The notes under the pieces are model-generated. The model was given only the letters and a program-made list of their open reading frames with translations, was not told the origin of the DNA and searched no databases. Of a DNA stretch of 44,991 bases, positions 26,472-33,886 are shown piece by piece (the first letter of the stretch is position 1; each line of letters begins with the position of its first letter). Position numbers and translations under genes: made by a program. This DNA is from Chloroflexota bacterium (GTDB lineage Bacteria; Chloroflexota; Anaerolineae; Aggregatilineales; Phototrophicaceae): contig JAPOXG010000129.1 of assembly GCA_026707225.1 (NCBI GenBank), forward strand, positions 1 to 44,991, in the 5' to 3' direction.

Positions 26472-27122
26472 TTACCTGACCAGTCGCTCGTCGAAGCCCA
26501 GCGCGACCAGCAGCTCAAATGCCTTCCACACCTCCGTCGGGATCACTTGCGGCGCTTGATAGCCATTCTCGCCGTAGACCTTGACGCGCTGAAAGTCGCT
26601 AACGATGTGCTGAATCACCGCATCGCGCGGGAGCTGGCCGCGCAGGTAATCGGCGCAGTTGATTGGCGGCGATGTCACTACATAATCTTTATCGGGCCAC
26701 TGGACGCTCGCGGTCGCGAAGACAGGCCGCTCCATGTAGGGTTTCTGCACCAGAATGAAGGACTGGAAATTTAATCCACGCTCTTCAAGCAGCATTCGAG
26801 TATAGTGGAAGTTCTCGCCGGTATTGGTGGAGCGATTCTCGATTAGGATGTGGTCGGGCGCCAGCCCTCGCGCGTTGGCGCGTCGCGCGAAGTATTCGGC
26901 TTCTGTCGTATCCCAGAAGACGCCAAGCGCCGCATCCCGCTGCACCACGCCGCCCGAGAATAGCAGGACTCGCGCATAGCCCTTCTGATAGAGTTCGATG
27001 GCGTAATCGGCGACGCGAATATCGTGGCTGCAAAGGACGCAGATGCAATCGGCTTGGCGCAGCGAGTGGCCGACCAGCAGATAATCCCACAGGATCTGAA
27101 CGAGCGAATCGACTTCGTCCAT
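26472..27122 (-). CDS. DUF218 (YdcF-like) protein, soluble
   Basis: A 216-residue cytoplasmic protein with no signal or membrane segment. LLVGHSLRQADCICVLCSHD opens the Rossmann-like DUF218 core; LFSGG (54-58) and ENRSTNTGEN (95-104) are its conserved loops. YdcF of E. coli binds S-adenosylmethionine, but no activity is firmly known for the family. It is the last gene of a minus-strand run after the Uma2 gene (42-bp gap). It is distinct from the membrane-anchored DUF218 protein at 167-820. Confidence 0.82.
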   Translation of the reverse strand: MDEVDSLVQILWDYLLVGHSLRQADCICVLCSHDIRVADYAIELYQKGYARVLLFSGGVVQRDAALGVFWDTTEAEYFARRANARGLAPDHILIENRSTNTGENFHYTRMLLEERGLNFQSFILVQKPYMERPVFATASVQWPDKDYVVTSPPINCADYLRGQLPRDAVIQHIVSDFQRVKVYGENGYQAPQVIPTEVWKAFELLVALGFDERLVR

Positions 27123-27164
27123 ATCGGATTCAAGCGCTTGAGCGGCACCGAAGCGGCGCTCCCA

Positions 27165-27728
27165 TTAAGGGGGAAAGATATCGCCAACGCGCAATTCAAA
27201 GCCGGGCAGAACGGCACCGCCTGTCAAGGTGTCGTCTTCCCTAAGCGTTTTGGCGCCCTGCGTCGTGTGAACCTTGACGGTTCGCAATTCGGGATAAACA
27301 ACCCAAATCAGGAAAGCGCCAGCGTCGAGTAATTGCTCGATTTTCTTTTCGATGTCGCCAGCCTTGTTGCTCGGAGAGATAATCTCAACAGCAAGATCGG
27401 GCGCGATGGTCGTCCAGCCGCGCGCTAAGCGCTCCTGTGGTTTTTCTTTGGACACGAAAGCGATATCCAGGCCGCGCACGGTGTCCTTGCCGTCTGTTCG
27501 GCGCTCAAGTACAAAACCAGTATCACCGCCGGCAACCCGACCTAAGTCATACTTTCGCGCGTGATCTCGAATTAGCGCGCCCAAAGTAATCAGAATCTCA
27601 CCGTGTTCCCAACCGGGTCGAGACATATCGACGATCACCCCTTCTACCAGTTCGACGATGCGATCGTCAATCTGCTCAACATAATCGAGAAACATATCGG
27701 CGTTGATGAACTGTTTTTCCAAGACCAT
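27165..27728 (-). CDS. Uma2-family PD-(D/E)XK endonuclease-like protein
   Basis: A 187-residue protein of the Uma2 (DUF820) group, restriction-endonuclease fold. Glu26 in VELVEG, Asp88 in RGLDIAF, and Glu115 in PDLAVEIISPSNK, with Lys122 following, form the expected active-site set. These proteins are very abundant in cyanobacteria and Chloroflexota, often in many copies, and their role is not established. It lies 26 bp downstream of a uracil-DNA glycosylase gene on the same strand, so a DNA-related role is plausible but unproven. Confidence 0.88.
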   Translation of the reverse strand: MVLEKQFINADMFLDYVEQIDDRIVELVEGVIVDMSRPGWEHGEILITLGALIRDHARKYDLGRVAGGDTGFVLERRTDGKDTVRGLDIAFVSKEKPQERLARGWTTIAPDLAVEIISPSNKAGDIEKKIEQLLDAGAFLIWVVYPELRTVKVHTTQGAKTLREDDTLTGGAVLPGFELRVGDIFPP

Positions 27729-27754
27729 GGCGAAGCGCTTTCTGCCTTTCCGTC

Positions 27755-28387
27755 TTATAGCAATCTCATTGTACCGGGTTGGGCCGGGGCATCAAACTTC
27801 TTCAAAACTTGAAAGTCCTTCTCCAGCGTCTCCCGTTGGCTGGCATTGTAAAGCGCGGCGGCTGGATGAAAGAGCGGCACGACGGCTGCGCTGCCGTAAG
27901 CGGCGCGCACCTTGATGACGGCGCCGTGCAATTGGCTGATCTTCTGATTCGCCTGGTAGGCGCCGAAGCGGCGGAGTATGAACTCCATCGAAAAGCGGCC
28001 GAGGGTGGCGATGACTTTCGGCTGAATAACTTCAATTTGCTGCTCAAGGAAGGGCGTATACAGCTCAATTTCGTTTTTGAGCGGGTCGCGATTATTCGGC
28101 GGCCGATCTTTCAAGATGTTGGTGACATAGACATCTTCACGGTTGAGATCGATCGACGCGAGCAACTCATCCAAAACGCGCCCGGATGCCCCGCAGAAAG
28201 GACGGCCCGTTTCCGCTTCGTTTTTGCCCGGCGCCTCGCCAATGAACATGATATCGGCGTAATGATCTCCCTGCCCGATCACCGGGAAATAATTGTTGTT
28301 CCTGCGATACTCGAAAAGCGGCGACTCGGTGAGATTGACGACGGCGTCTCTGATAGCGCGGAGCCGCTCGCTGCGGTCGCTCGACAT
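27755..28387 (-). CDS. family-4-like uracil-DNA glycosylase lacking iron-sulfur cysteines
   Basis: A 210-residue UDG-superfamily protein that would excise uracil from DNA. Motif A GEAPGKNE is at 50-57, GRPFCGASG at 61-69, the TNILKDRPPNNRDP region at 89-102, and motif C FHPAA at 173-177. In family 4 enzymes four cysteines hold a 4Fe-4S cluster. Here the N-terminal CxxC positions align with Leu19 and Ser22, and the other two with Asp94 and Tyr110; the only Cys is Cys65. The fold and catalytic motifs are otherwise intact, so loss of the cluster rather than decay is likely. An extended -10 (TGCTACACT on the minus strand, near 28421) precedes it. Confidence 0.85.
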   Translation of the reverse strand: MSSDRSERLRAIRDAVVNLTESPLFEYRRNNNYFPVIGQGDHYADIMFIGEAPGKNEAETGRPFCGASGRVLDELLASIDLNREDVYVTNILKDRPPNNRDPLKNEIELYTPFLEQQIEVIQPKVIATLGRFSMEFILRRFGAYQANQKISQLHGAVIKVRAAYGSAAVVPLFHPAAALYNASQRETLEKDFQVLKKFDAPAQPGTMRLL

Positions 28388-28648
28388 CGTTCAACTGCTT
28401 TCGGCTGGGTCATTGCCCGTAGTGTAGCACAGCCGATCGGCGTCAGCGAAAACAATCCGCCGCGCGCGGGACAAAAAAGAAGCGCCTCGCTAGATTCCAG
28501 ACGCATCCTTTAGGACTGGCGCAGGTGGAATCGATCCATAGCGTTCGCTTCTTGTCTCTTAGTGTAGCCTCATTGGTGAATTTGTCAATATCGATACAGT
28601 GTTAATTCGCCATCTTGCTGATGGTTCGCAAAGTTAGCGCCCGATCAG

Positions 28649-29335
28649 TCAAAGATTGGACTCGAATCCGAATAGCGCTGCGGCTTTTCGCAGAAGGCGA
28701 CGAAGCGAATCGTCGATGGCATCACCCAGGGACAGCGCCTCGGCGAAACCCAGCCAGCGCAAACGCGCCGACTCGCCTTCGGCCGGGGCGAGCGCAGCGG
28801 GTGCTTGCGTCACCAGGGCATAACGGAAATCGAGATGTAGATGCTCGGGAAAGCCGTCGACTTCGGGGATGGTATGCACATCGTAATCAATCGGCCTGGG
28901 CGCGGCGCCCAAAGGAAAATGCGCCAGATCGGGCAAGCCGGTTTCTTCGCGCGCCTCGCGCAGCGCCGTTTGGGCGATGTCGGTTTCATGTTCGACGTGC
29001 CCGCCGACTTGCAGCCAGCGATTCAGGCGCTTGTGCCAGTGGAGGAGCGTCCGCCCGGTATCAGGATGGACAATCACTGCGGAAGCGGTGATATGCCCGA
29101 CTTCGCAATGCATACTCATGATATTGGGATGCTCGGCGATCAGCGCCTTGATTTGCCGCATGTCGCGCGCTTCTTTGGCGTCGGCTGGCTGATGCGCGTC
29201 GAGTTGGGCGACAATCTCCGCCAGGACGCCGCCCATTTGGCAGCGATAGAGATCAAGCAACTGATCGCGCAGCGCCTCTATCTTCTGGTCGGGCGATTTG
29301 TTATCCCAGAGAGGCAGGCGGGCGTGGCGAGGCAC
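28649..29335 (-). CDS. Nudix hydrolase
   Basis: A 228-residue protein. Residues 112-134 hold a complete Nudix box (GGHVEHE at its start, REAREETG at its end), with the Glu residues that bind Mg. An N-terminal helical extension of about 75 residues precedes the domain, and C-terminal RWLGFAEALSLGD follows. Nudix enzymes hydrolyse nucleoside diphosphates linked to another group; the substrate cannot be inferred. It is 5 bp downstream of the RNase D gene on the same strand and probably translated from the same mRNA. The 261-bp gap between it and the glycosylase gene contains no gene I can support. Confidence 0.88.
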   Translation of the reverse strand: MPRHARLPLWDNKSPDQKIEALRDQLLDLYRCQMGGVLAEIVAQLDAHQPADAKEARDMRQIKALIAEHPNIMSMHCEVGHITASAVIVHPDTGRTLLHWHKRLNRWLQVGGHVEHETDIAQTALREAREETGLPDLAHFPLGAAPRPIDYDVHTIPEVDGFPEHLHLDFRYALVTQAPAALAPAEGESARLRWLGFAEALSLGDAIDDSLRRLLRKAAALFGFESNL

Positions 29336-29340
29336 GAGCG

Positions 29341-30468
29341 CTAATCGCAGCCATTGACAATGGCGACGAGAGCGGAACCGTATGTCGCGCGGCGCCAGGG
29401 ACCCAAACCAGGGATGTCGCGCAAGTCTTCAGCCGACGCCGGTTTGCGGCGGGCGATCTCCCAGAGAGTCCCTCGGCTGATGATGACATCGGACTCGACG
29501 CCGCGCGCGCTCGCCGTTTCGCGGCGCCAGCTGTGGAGCGCGGCATAACGTTCGGAGATCGCTGGCGGGATCGCCTCTAGTTTAGGGCGCTTGATTGGCA
29601 GCCGGCTGGACAAACCATGGCGCAGCGCTTCGATGATTTCGTCGCCGCTCTGGCGGACCAGCCAGGCGGGCAGCCCGCGGATATCGTAGAGCTGTTTGAC
29701 CGAGCGCGGACGCCGCCTGACCACTTGCAGCAGCGCCTTGTTGGGGATCAGCCGCTGTGGAGGATGATCAAGTGATTTCGCCAGTTCATCGCGCAGGATG
29801 TAAAGCTCGCGCAGGACAGCGGTCGCTTGCGGGTTGAGCGAGTTCGGGCGCGCCAATGACCAAAAGCCCTCGGGGTCAAATGCTTCCGATTTCACCTCGA
29901 AGCGGGTCACGTCGGCGATGTATTCTCGCGCTTCCTCAAGCCGGCCAAGGGAGCGCAGCCGCTCGCGCAAGGCATCGCCCAAGGGCAGCAGATAGCGCGT
30001 ATCGACCTGGGCATAGCGGCGGACGCTCTCAGGCAGGGGGCGCCGCGCCCAATCGTATTTCTGATGCTTCTTGCTGTGGCGGACGCCGAGCAGATCTTCC
30101 AGCATGTTGCCCAAGCCAATGCGTTGGATGCCGCAGACGCGGGCGGCCGCCATCGTGTCGAAGATGTTATACACGTCAAAGTCGAAATCGCGCTTAAGGC
30201 AGATCAAATCGTACTCGGCGGCGTGGAAGACTTTCTCAATGCGCGGATCGGCGAGCACGGCGCCAAGCGGACTGACTTCGGCGATGGCGAGCGGGTCAAT
30301 CAGCAGGTCTTCGCCCCCGGTCGAGAGTTGAATGAGACAAGTGACGCCGCGATAGGCGTGCAGACTGTTGGACTCGGTGTCGACGGCGATGCGTTCCGCG
30401 CGCGACAGGCGCTCGACAGCTTCGTCGAGGGCGCGTCCCTCAGCTATATAGGCGGCGGGCGGGAGCAT
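29341..30468 (-). CDS. rnd: ribonuclease D
   Basis: A 375-residue 3'-5' exoribonuclease of the DEDDy group that trims tRNA and other RNA ends. Exo I is DTES with Asp30 and Glu32, Exo II FHAAEYD with Asp87, Exo III YAQVD with Tyr152 and Asp156. Two HRDC domains follow (about 208-285 and 305-370). Length and layout equal those of bacterial RNase D. It is 9 bp after corA and 5 bp before the Nudix gene, forming a tight three-gene run. Confidence 0.93.
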   Translation of the reverse strand: MLPPAAYIAEGRALDEAVERLSRAERIAVDTESNSLHAYRGVTCLIQLSTGGEDLLIDPLAIAEVSPLGAVLADPRIEKVFHAAEYDLICLKRDFDFDVYNIFDTMAAARVCGIQRIGLGNMLEDLLGVRHSKKHQKYDWARRPLPESVRRYAQVDTRYLLPLGDALRERLRSLGRLEEAREYIADVTRFEVKSEAFDPEGFWSLARPNSLNPQATAVLRELYILRDELAKSLDHPPQRLIPNKALLQVVRRRPRSVKQLYDIRGLPAWLVRQSGDEIIEALRHGLSSRLPIKRPKLEAIPPAISERYAALHSWRRETASARGVESDVIISRGTLWEIARRKPASAEDLRDIPGLGPWRRATYGSALVAIVNGCD

Positions 30469-30477
30469 GGGCGGGCG

Positions 30478-31395
30478 TCAAAGCCAGTGGCGCTTGCGAA
30501 ACCAGGCGAGCATCAGGATGACGATGAGGATCATGATGGCGGCGGTAATGATAAAGGCGTGGGGGGCATCGGCGAAGGGCAGATTGATGTTCATGCCGTA
30601 AATGCTGGAGATGAGCGTGAGCGGCAGCATGATGACCGAGATGACGGTGAGGATGCGCATGACTTCGTTGATGCGGTAGCCCGCCAGCGTATCGGCGGTA
30701 TCGGCGAAGCTGTTGATGATTTCGAAGTTTTCGTCGGCGATGTCGCGGAGCTTGAAGAGATGGTCGGCGATATCGCCGAAGTACTCTTCCATGTGCTCGT
30801 GCAAGATCGGGTGATCGCAGGTTTCGAGCTGCAGGATGATGGGAATCTGCCCCCGAATGATGCGGCGCAGGGAGATGATATCGCGGCGCAGGAGAGCGAG
30901 CTCCTGGATGACGCGGCGGGCGTTGGATTCAAAGAGGGCGTCTTCAATGGCGTGGACGCGGCGGTCGACCTTGTTGAGGATGGGGAAGATGTAGTCGACG
31001 AGTTGATCGATGAGGGCGTGGAAGAGGTGGTTGGCGCCCTGCCCTAGAAGTTCCCGCCGCGCCTCGGCGTCGGTCTGGCAGCGCTCGAAAGCAGCAGCGA
31101 GGGGCTTGAGCGCGCCGTTGTGCACGGTGACGACATAATCGGGACCGAGGAAGAAATCGACTTCGCTGGGGCGGGAGAGCTCGTCGCGGGAATCCCAGAG
31201 CGGGAAGTGCATGACGAGGAAGAGGTAGTCGTCGTCTTGGTCGAGCTTGGGGCGTTCGATGGGGCTGACGATATCTTCGAGGTTGAGCGGGTGGAAGCCC
31301 GGGAAGCGGGCGTGGAGGGATTCGACATCGGCGGCGGCGGGGTGGATGATGTCGATCCAGGCCGTGCTGGCGTGGGTGATGGTTCGTGCCGTCAT
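30478..31395 (-). CDS. corA: CorA-family magnesium/divalent cation transporter
   Basis: About 305 residues from the ATG at 31395. A large cytoplasmic N-domain (LNLEDIVSPIERPKLDQDDDYLF) and long stalk helices end in two C-terminal membrane helices. The signature YGMNI lies between the helices, at the pore mouth (GMN motif). This is a pentameric Mg channel of the CorA type. An in-frame start at 31443 is possible but lies in the intergenic repeat region and has no ribosome site. It is the first gene of corA-rnd-nudix. Confidence 0.92.
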   Translation of the reverse strand: MTARTITHASTAWIDIIHPAAADVESLHARFPGFHPLNLEDIVSPIERPKLDQDDDYLFLVMHFPLWDSRDELSRPSEVDFFLGPDYVVTVHNGALKPLAAAFERCQTDAEARRELLGQGANHLFHALIDQLVDYIFPILNKVDRRVHAIEDALFESNARRVIQELALLRRDIISLRRIIRGQIPIILQLETCDHPILHEHMEEYFGDIADHLFKLRDIADENFEIINSFADTADTLAGYRINEVMRILTVISVIMLPLTLISSIYGMNINLPFADAPHAFIITAAIMILIVILMLAWFRKRHWL

Positions 31396-31424
31396 GGGGA
31401 TGATTCTAGCTACAGAAGCGCTTA

Positions 31425-31478
31425 TTTTCACCACCGAGGTCACCGAGTTTTGTAGAGGGCACAGAGAAAAGCAATTCT
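31425..31478. repeat. CACAGAG-type dispersed repeat, copy 1
   Basis: Contains TTTTCACCACCGAGGTCACC and, further on, GGGCACAGAGAAAAGCA. It is built of CACCGAG / CACAGAG units like three other places in the window (32110, 41704, 42579). It lies between corA and the first cytochrome c gene. Confidence 0.6.
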
Positions 31479-31501
31479 GTAATCTGTCGGCGGGCTGAAT
31501 C

Positions 31502-31510
31502 TGTTATACT
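31502..31510 (+). promoter_or_regulatory. extended -10 upstream of the first cytochrome c gene
   Basis: TG-T-TATACT, 125 bp before the cytochrome c start at 31636. The -35 region is not convincing, as expected for extended -10 promoters. Confidence 0.45.
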
Positions 31511-31635
31511 GCGCGGCGAAGACACATTGCCAACCGCGTCTAGCGGCGCGAGAACGTCTCTAGTCGATTCCAAGCTTATCGGCTTCGACCCCATGGGTGG
31601 ACTATCACAGCGCCAGTGATAAAGAGGATCATAAG

Positions 31636-32094
31636 ATGAAGAAACGAAGCCGGCTGCGCGCGATGAAGAAAGGGCAGCGTATGATCATGCTGGCAGTCGT
31701 CGCCTGGACGGTGTTCGGCGCGGTTACGGCGCTGGCCATACTATCCTGGACGGCGGAAGAGGACACGGGTGTCACGGTGCAGGTGACGCCGGCGGCGCTC
31801 TCGGACGTGGCGGTCGAAGGCGAGACGGTCTTCAACGCCAACTGCGCGGAGTGTCATGGTCCGAACGGGGCGGGGACGAATCTGGGTCCACCGCTGATTC
31901 ATGACATTTATAATCCGGGGCATCACTCGGACCAAGCCTTTTATCTGGCGGCGGCGAACGGGGTGCGGGCGCATCACTGGCCCTACGGGGACATGCCGGC
32001 GCAGTCGCAGGTTTCGCGCGACGAGGTGACGCTGGTCATTCGCTATATTCGGGAGCTGCAAGAGGCGAATGGGATTTTGGCGAAGTCGTATTGA
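31636..32094 (+). CDS. membrane-anchored monohaem c-type cytochrome
   Basis: A 152-residue protein. A basic N-terminus and an uncleaved helix (about 17-37) anchor a periplasmic class I cytochrome c domain. The haem site is CAECH (70-74). The probable axial Met is Met120 in YGDMPAQSQ. DEVTLVIRYIRELQ is the terminal helix. GAGG lies upstream of the ATG. It probably belongs with the Rieske/cytochrome b genes from 35893 onward, from which it is separated by the inverted R-M island. Confidence 0.9.
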   Translation: MKKRSRLRAMKKGQRMIMLAVVAWTVFGAVTALAILSWTAEEDTGVTVQVTPAALSDVAVEGETVFNANCAECHGPNGAGTNLGPPLIHDIYNPGHHSDQAFYLAAANGVRAHHWPYGDMPAQSQVSRDEVTLVIRYIRELQEANGILAKSY

Positions 32095-32109
32095 GTGGGA
32101 TGGGGGATT

Positions 32110-32149
32110 TGAACACAGAGGGCGCAGAGGACGCAGAGAAAAGCTCAAT
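32110..32149. repeat. CACAGAG-type dispersed repeat, copy 2
   Basis: GAACACAGAGGGCGCAGAGG followed by ACGCAGAGAAAAGC, directly after the cytochrome c gene. It overlaps the end of the R-M recognition half at 32145 by five bases. Confidence 0.65.
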
Positions 32150-33623
32150 TGGCTGATTCGTCGCGGAATGGGAGCTTGGCGAGTTCTTCGACGATGTCGA
32201 CGGTGCGCAAACTGACTGCAATGACGCGTTCGATGAGCTTGAGGATGTATTGCGGGTCGTCGCTGTAGCCGTTGGGATCGTGCGTAATGCCGCTGCGCTT
32301 GTCGGATTTGACGCGGTATTGGTCGACGATCCAATCGAGTGCAGAGCGGTTGCCGAGGCGATAGGCGAATGCGCGCTCGGGGATCTCGTTTAGGGTCAGG
32401 GTATCGTTGTATTTGAGCGTGCTGTAGACCTTGTAGTTGCCTTCGGCGGAATCGACCTTGCCTTTGGGCAGCATCTTTTCGACGCGGTAGCTGACGGGCT
32501 TGCGAGCAGATTGCCAGTCGAGTTCGTATCGGTCGGCCGATTCGTAATTTAGGTGGAGGTCGGCGAGTCTCCGGCCGGCGCGGGAGAAGGGCCAGAAGCC
32601 GCTTGTTGTGGCATCGCGGGCGACCTGGTAGGTCGCCCCTACATTTTCGCTGGCGCGGGCGGGAGCAAAGGGGATTCTGGGCAGGCTGCGTTTGAGATCG
32701 AGGGCGTAGCGTTCGCAGTAGCCGGGATGGTGGAGGAGGCCGTAGACGTAGTAGAAGATGTCCCATTTGGAGATGGCGGGGTCGTGGTAGTGGCGGCGGA
32801 ATTGAGATAGCGCCCAGTCGGTGATGTTCTCGCGGCGGTTGCTGCCGTCTTCGTCGTATGTGTAGAAGGGGAAGCATTGGTGGCTGTCTGTTGTTGAAAG
32901 GAGACTTAAGCTAGGAATTGAGTTCACTATCAATGCAGATACAGAAGCACTTCGGTATGCAACATCTGTGAGAATGAGCACGCGGTTTTCACTCTCGATA
33001 TTTTCATCAGGCAAGAAAAACCTTAACTGGCCCGGACGATCTACAAATGGTTTGTCGTAATACAGATATTTCTTAGTAAATGGCCGGTAAAGGCTATTCC
33101 TTAACCTGTCACTAAAGTAAGCGGCGACATATCCTCTCTTTAGTTGCTGTTTCAGCGTCGCACTCCACTTTATTCGTTTGACATCAACGAACTCGTCCAC
33201 ATCCGGTTTGGTGACGTTCTGTTGAAATTCGGCGACTTGCGCATTGTAATCGCGTACAAGTTGTTTCGTACGTTTTGACAGTTGATCATAGCTGTAGGCA
33301 TAGACGTACATGTCGCGACTCGTAAGTACAGCTGGGCCATATGCGCTGAATAGGACTTCTGCTTCACTAGACCTTGAACGCGGGGCGCCTTTGCTGCCGA
33401 TGGGAATATAGGAGTCGAACTCGTCTTCGGTGTCGGTGCGGCGCCAGGTGTGTTTTGTGTTGGGGACGAGGCGCTGCCAGTCGACTGTGCTGAGGCTGTT
33501 GTCGCTGAGGTAATCGAGTTTGGTTTCTTTGCGGTCGAAGTCGGGGAGGCGGTGGTAGAAGAGGCGTCCGCGTTCTTCTTCGGACAAGTTATGCGCCACC
33601 TTGATTGAGCAATTGCACAACAA
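32145..33623 (-). CDS. target-recognition (C-terminal) half of a split type IIG/ISP-like R-M enzyme
   Basis: About 490 residues; the only starts are weak (TTG 33623, GTG 33599) and lack a ribosome site. The content matches the C-terminal specificity region of type ISP/IIG enzymes: FWRK-like DFDRKETKLDYL, KHTW, EFDSYIPIGSKGA, SLYRPFTKKYLYYD, QCFPFYTYDEDG, NRRENITDWAL, KWDIFYYVYGLLHHP and GNRSALDWIVDQYRV. It is the missing continuation of the gene at 33883-35646. The stretch at about 32880-33420 is AT-rich, and 32618-32642 is an in-frame repeat insertion. Whether this half is translated is doubtful, so the enzyme may be inactive or work as two chains. Confidence 0.8.
   Translation of the reverse strand: MLCNCSIKVAHNLSEEERGRLFYHRLPDFDRKETKLDYLSDNSLSTVDWQRLVPNTKHTWRRTDTEDEFDSYIPIGSKGAPRSRSSEAEVLFSAYGPAVLTSRDMYVYAYSYDQLSKRTKQLVRDYNAQVAEFQQNVTKPDVDEFVDVKRIKWSATLKQQLKRGYVAAYFSDRLRNSLYRPFTKKYLYYDKPFVDRPGQLRFFLPDENIESENRVLILTDVAYRSASVSALIVNSIPSLSLLSTTDSHQCFPFYTYDEDGSNRRENITDWALSQFRRHYHDPAISKWDIFYYVYGLLHHPGYCERYALDLKRSLPRIPFAPARASENVGATYQVARDATTSGFWPFSRAGRRLADLHLNYESADRYELDWQSARKPVSYRVEKMLPKGKVDSAEGNYKVYSTLKYNDTLTLNEIPERAFAYRLGNRSALDWIVDQYRVKSDKRSGITHDPNGYSDDPQYILKLIERVIAVSLRTVDIVEELAKLPFRDESAN
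32618..32642. repeat. REP-like palindrome GGGCGACC...GGTCGCCCCTAC, copy inside a coding region
   Basis: GGGCGACC (32618-32625) and GGTCGCCC (32631-32638) flank TGGTA and are followed by CTAC. The element is read in frame in the minus-strand R-M gene as a short insertion (about VGATYQVARDATT). Related copies are at 35698 and 41247. Confidence 0.7.
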
Positions 33624-33825
33624 TGCCAGTCACAGCGATGGCGACAACTATCAGCCAGCGCAAGGTGTTGATTTCCGAACGAAGGCTTTCGATATCTGTC
33701 CTTAGGTTTGCTATGTCAGCTTTTGTCGCCAAATGCGGCAAGAGCGTTTCGATGGCTGTGATGCGATTGAGATTACTGTGCGGCGTTGGATTGGCATCAA
33801 TTTGGCCGGAGGTTTGTGCTACCAT
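33589..33825 (-). CDS. small coiled-coil protein with C-terminal membrane helix, inserted in the R-M gene
   Basis: A 78-residue protein from the ATG at 33825, with AAAGGG six bases upstream; longer starts (33846, 33867) lie inside the palindrome. Residues 30-57 form a short coiled coil (HLATKADIANLRTDIESLRS), followed by one membrane helix (about 58-73) and a short tail. Proteins of this plan are frequent as small phage- or mobile-element-associated ORFs of unknown role. Its 3' end overlaps the start region of the R-M recognition half in another frame. It has its own promoter-like sequence. Confidence 0.65.
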   Translation of the reverse strand: MVAQTSGQIDANPTPHSNLNRITAIETLLPHLATKADIANLRTDIESLRSEINTLRWLIVVAIAVTGIVVQLLNQGGA

Positions 33826-33839
33826 GTCAGCCCTTTCGT

Positions 33840-33886
33840 TTGTCATACTTGCAAGCAAGTATGACAACCAATCCTTGTATAGTCAA
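33840..33886 (-). promoter_or_regulatory. promoter and perfect 13+13 palindrome upstream of the small inserted gene
   Basis: On the minus strand TTGACT (33881-33886), a 17-bp spacer and CATACT (33858-33863) form a promoter. The palindrome arms TTGTCATACTTGC (33840-33852) and GCAAGTATGACAA (33855-33867) are exact complements around two bases and cover the -10, as an operator would. The TGA ending the methylase half overlaps the -35. No T-run follows, so it is not a typical terminator. Confidence 0.6.

Noticed and set aside
28388..28648. Possible ncRNA in the gap upstream of the UDG gene
   Set aside because: No consistent stem-loop, U-run or promoter on either strand beyond the UDG extended -10.
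31741..32877. 378-codon minus-strand frame
   Set aside because: Arg/Pro-rich frame overlapping the R-M recognition half and the opposite-strand cytochrome c gene; no domain.
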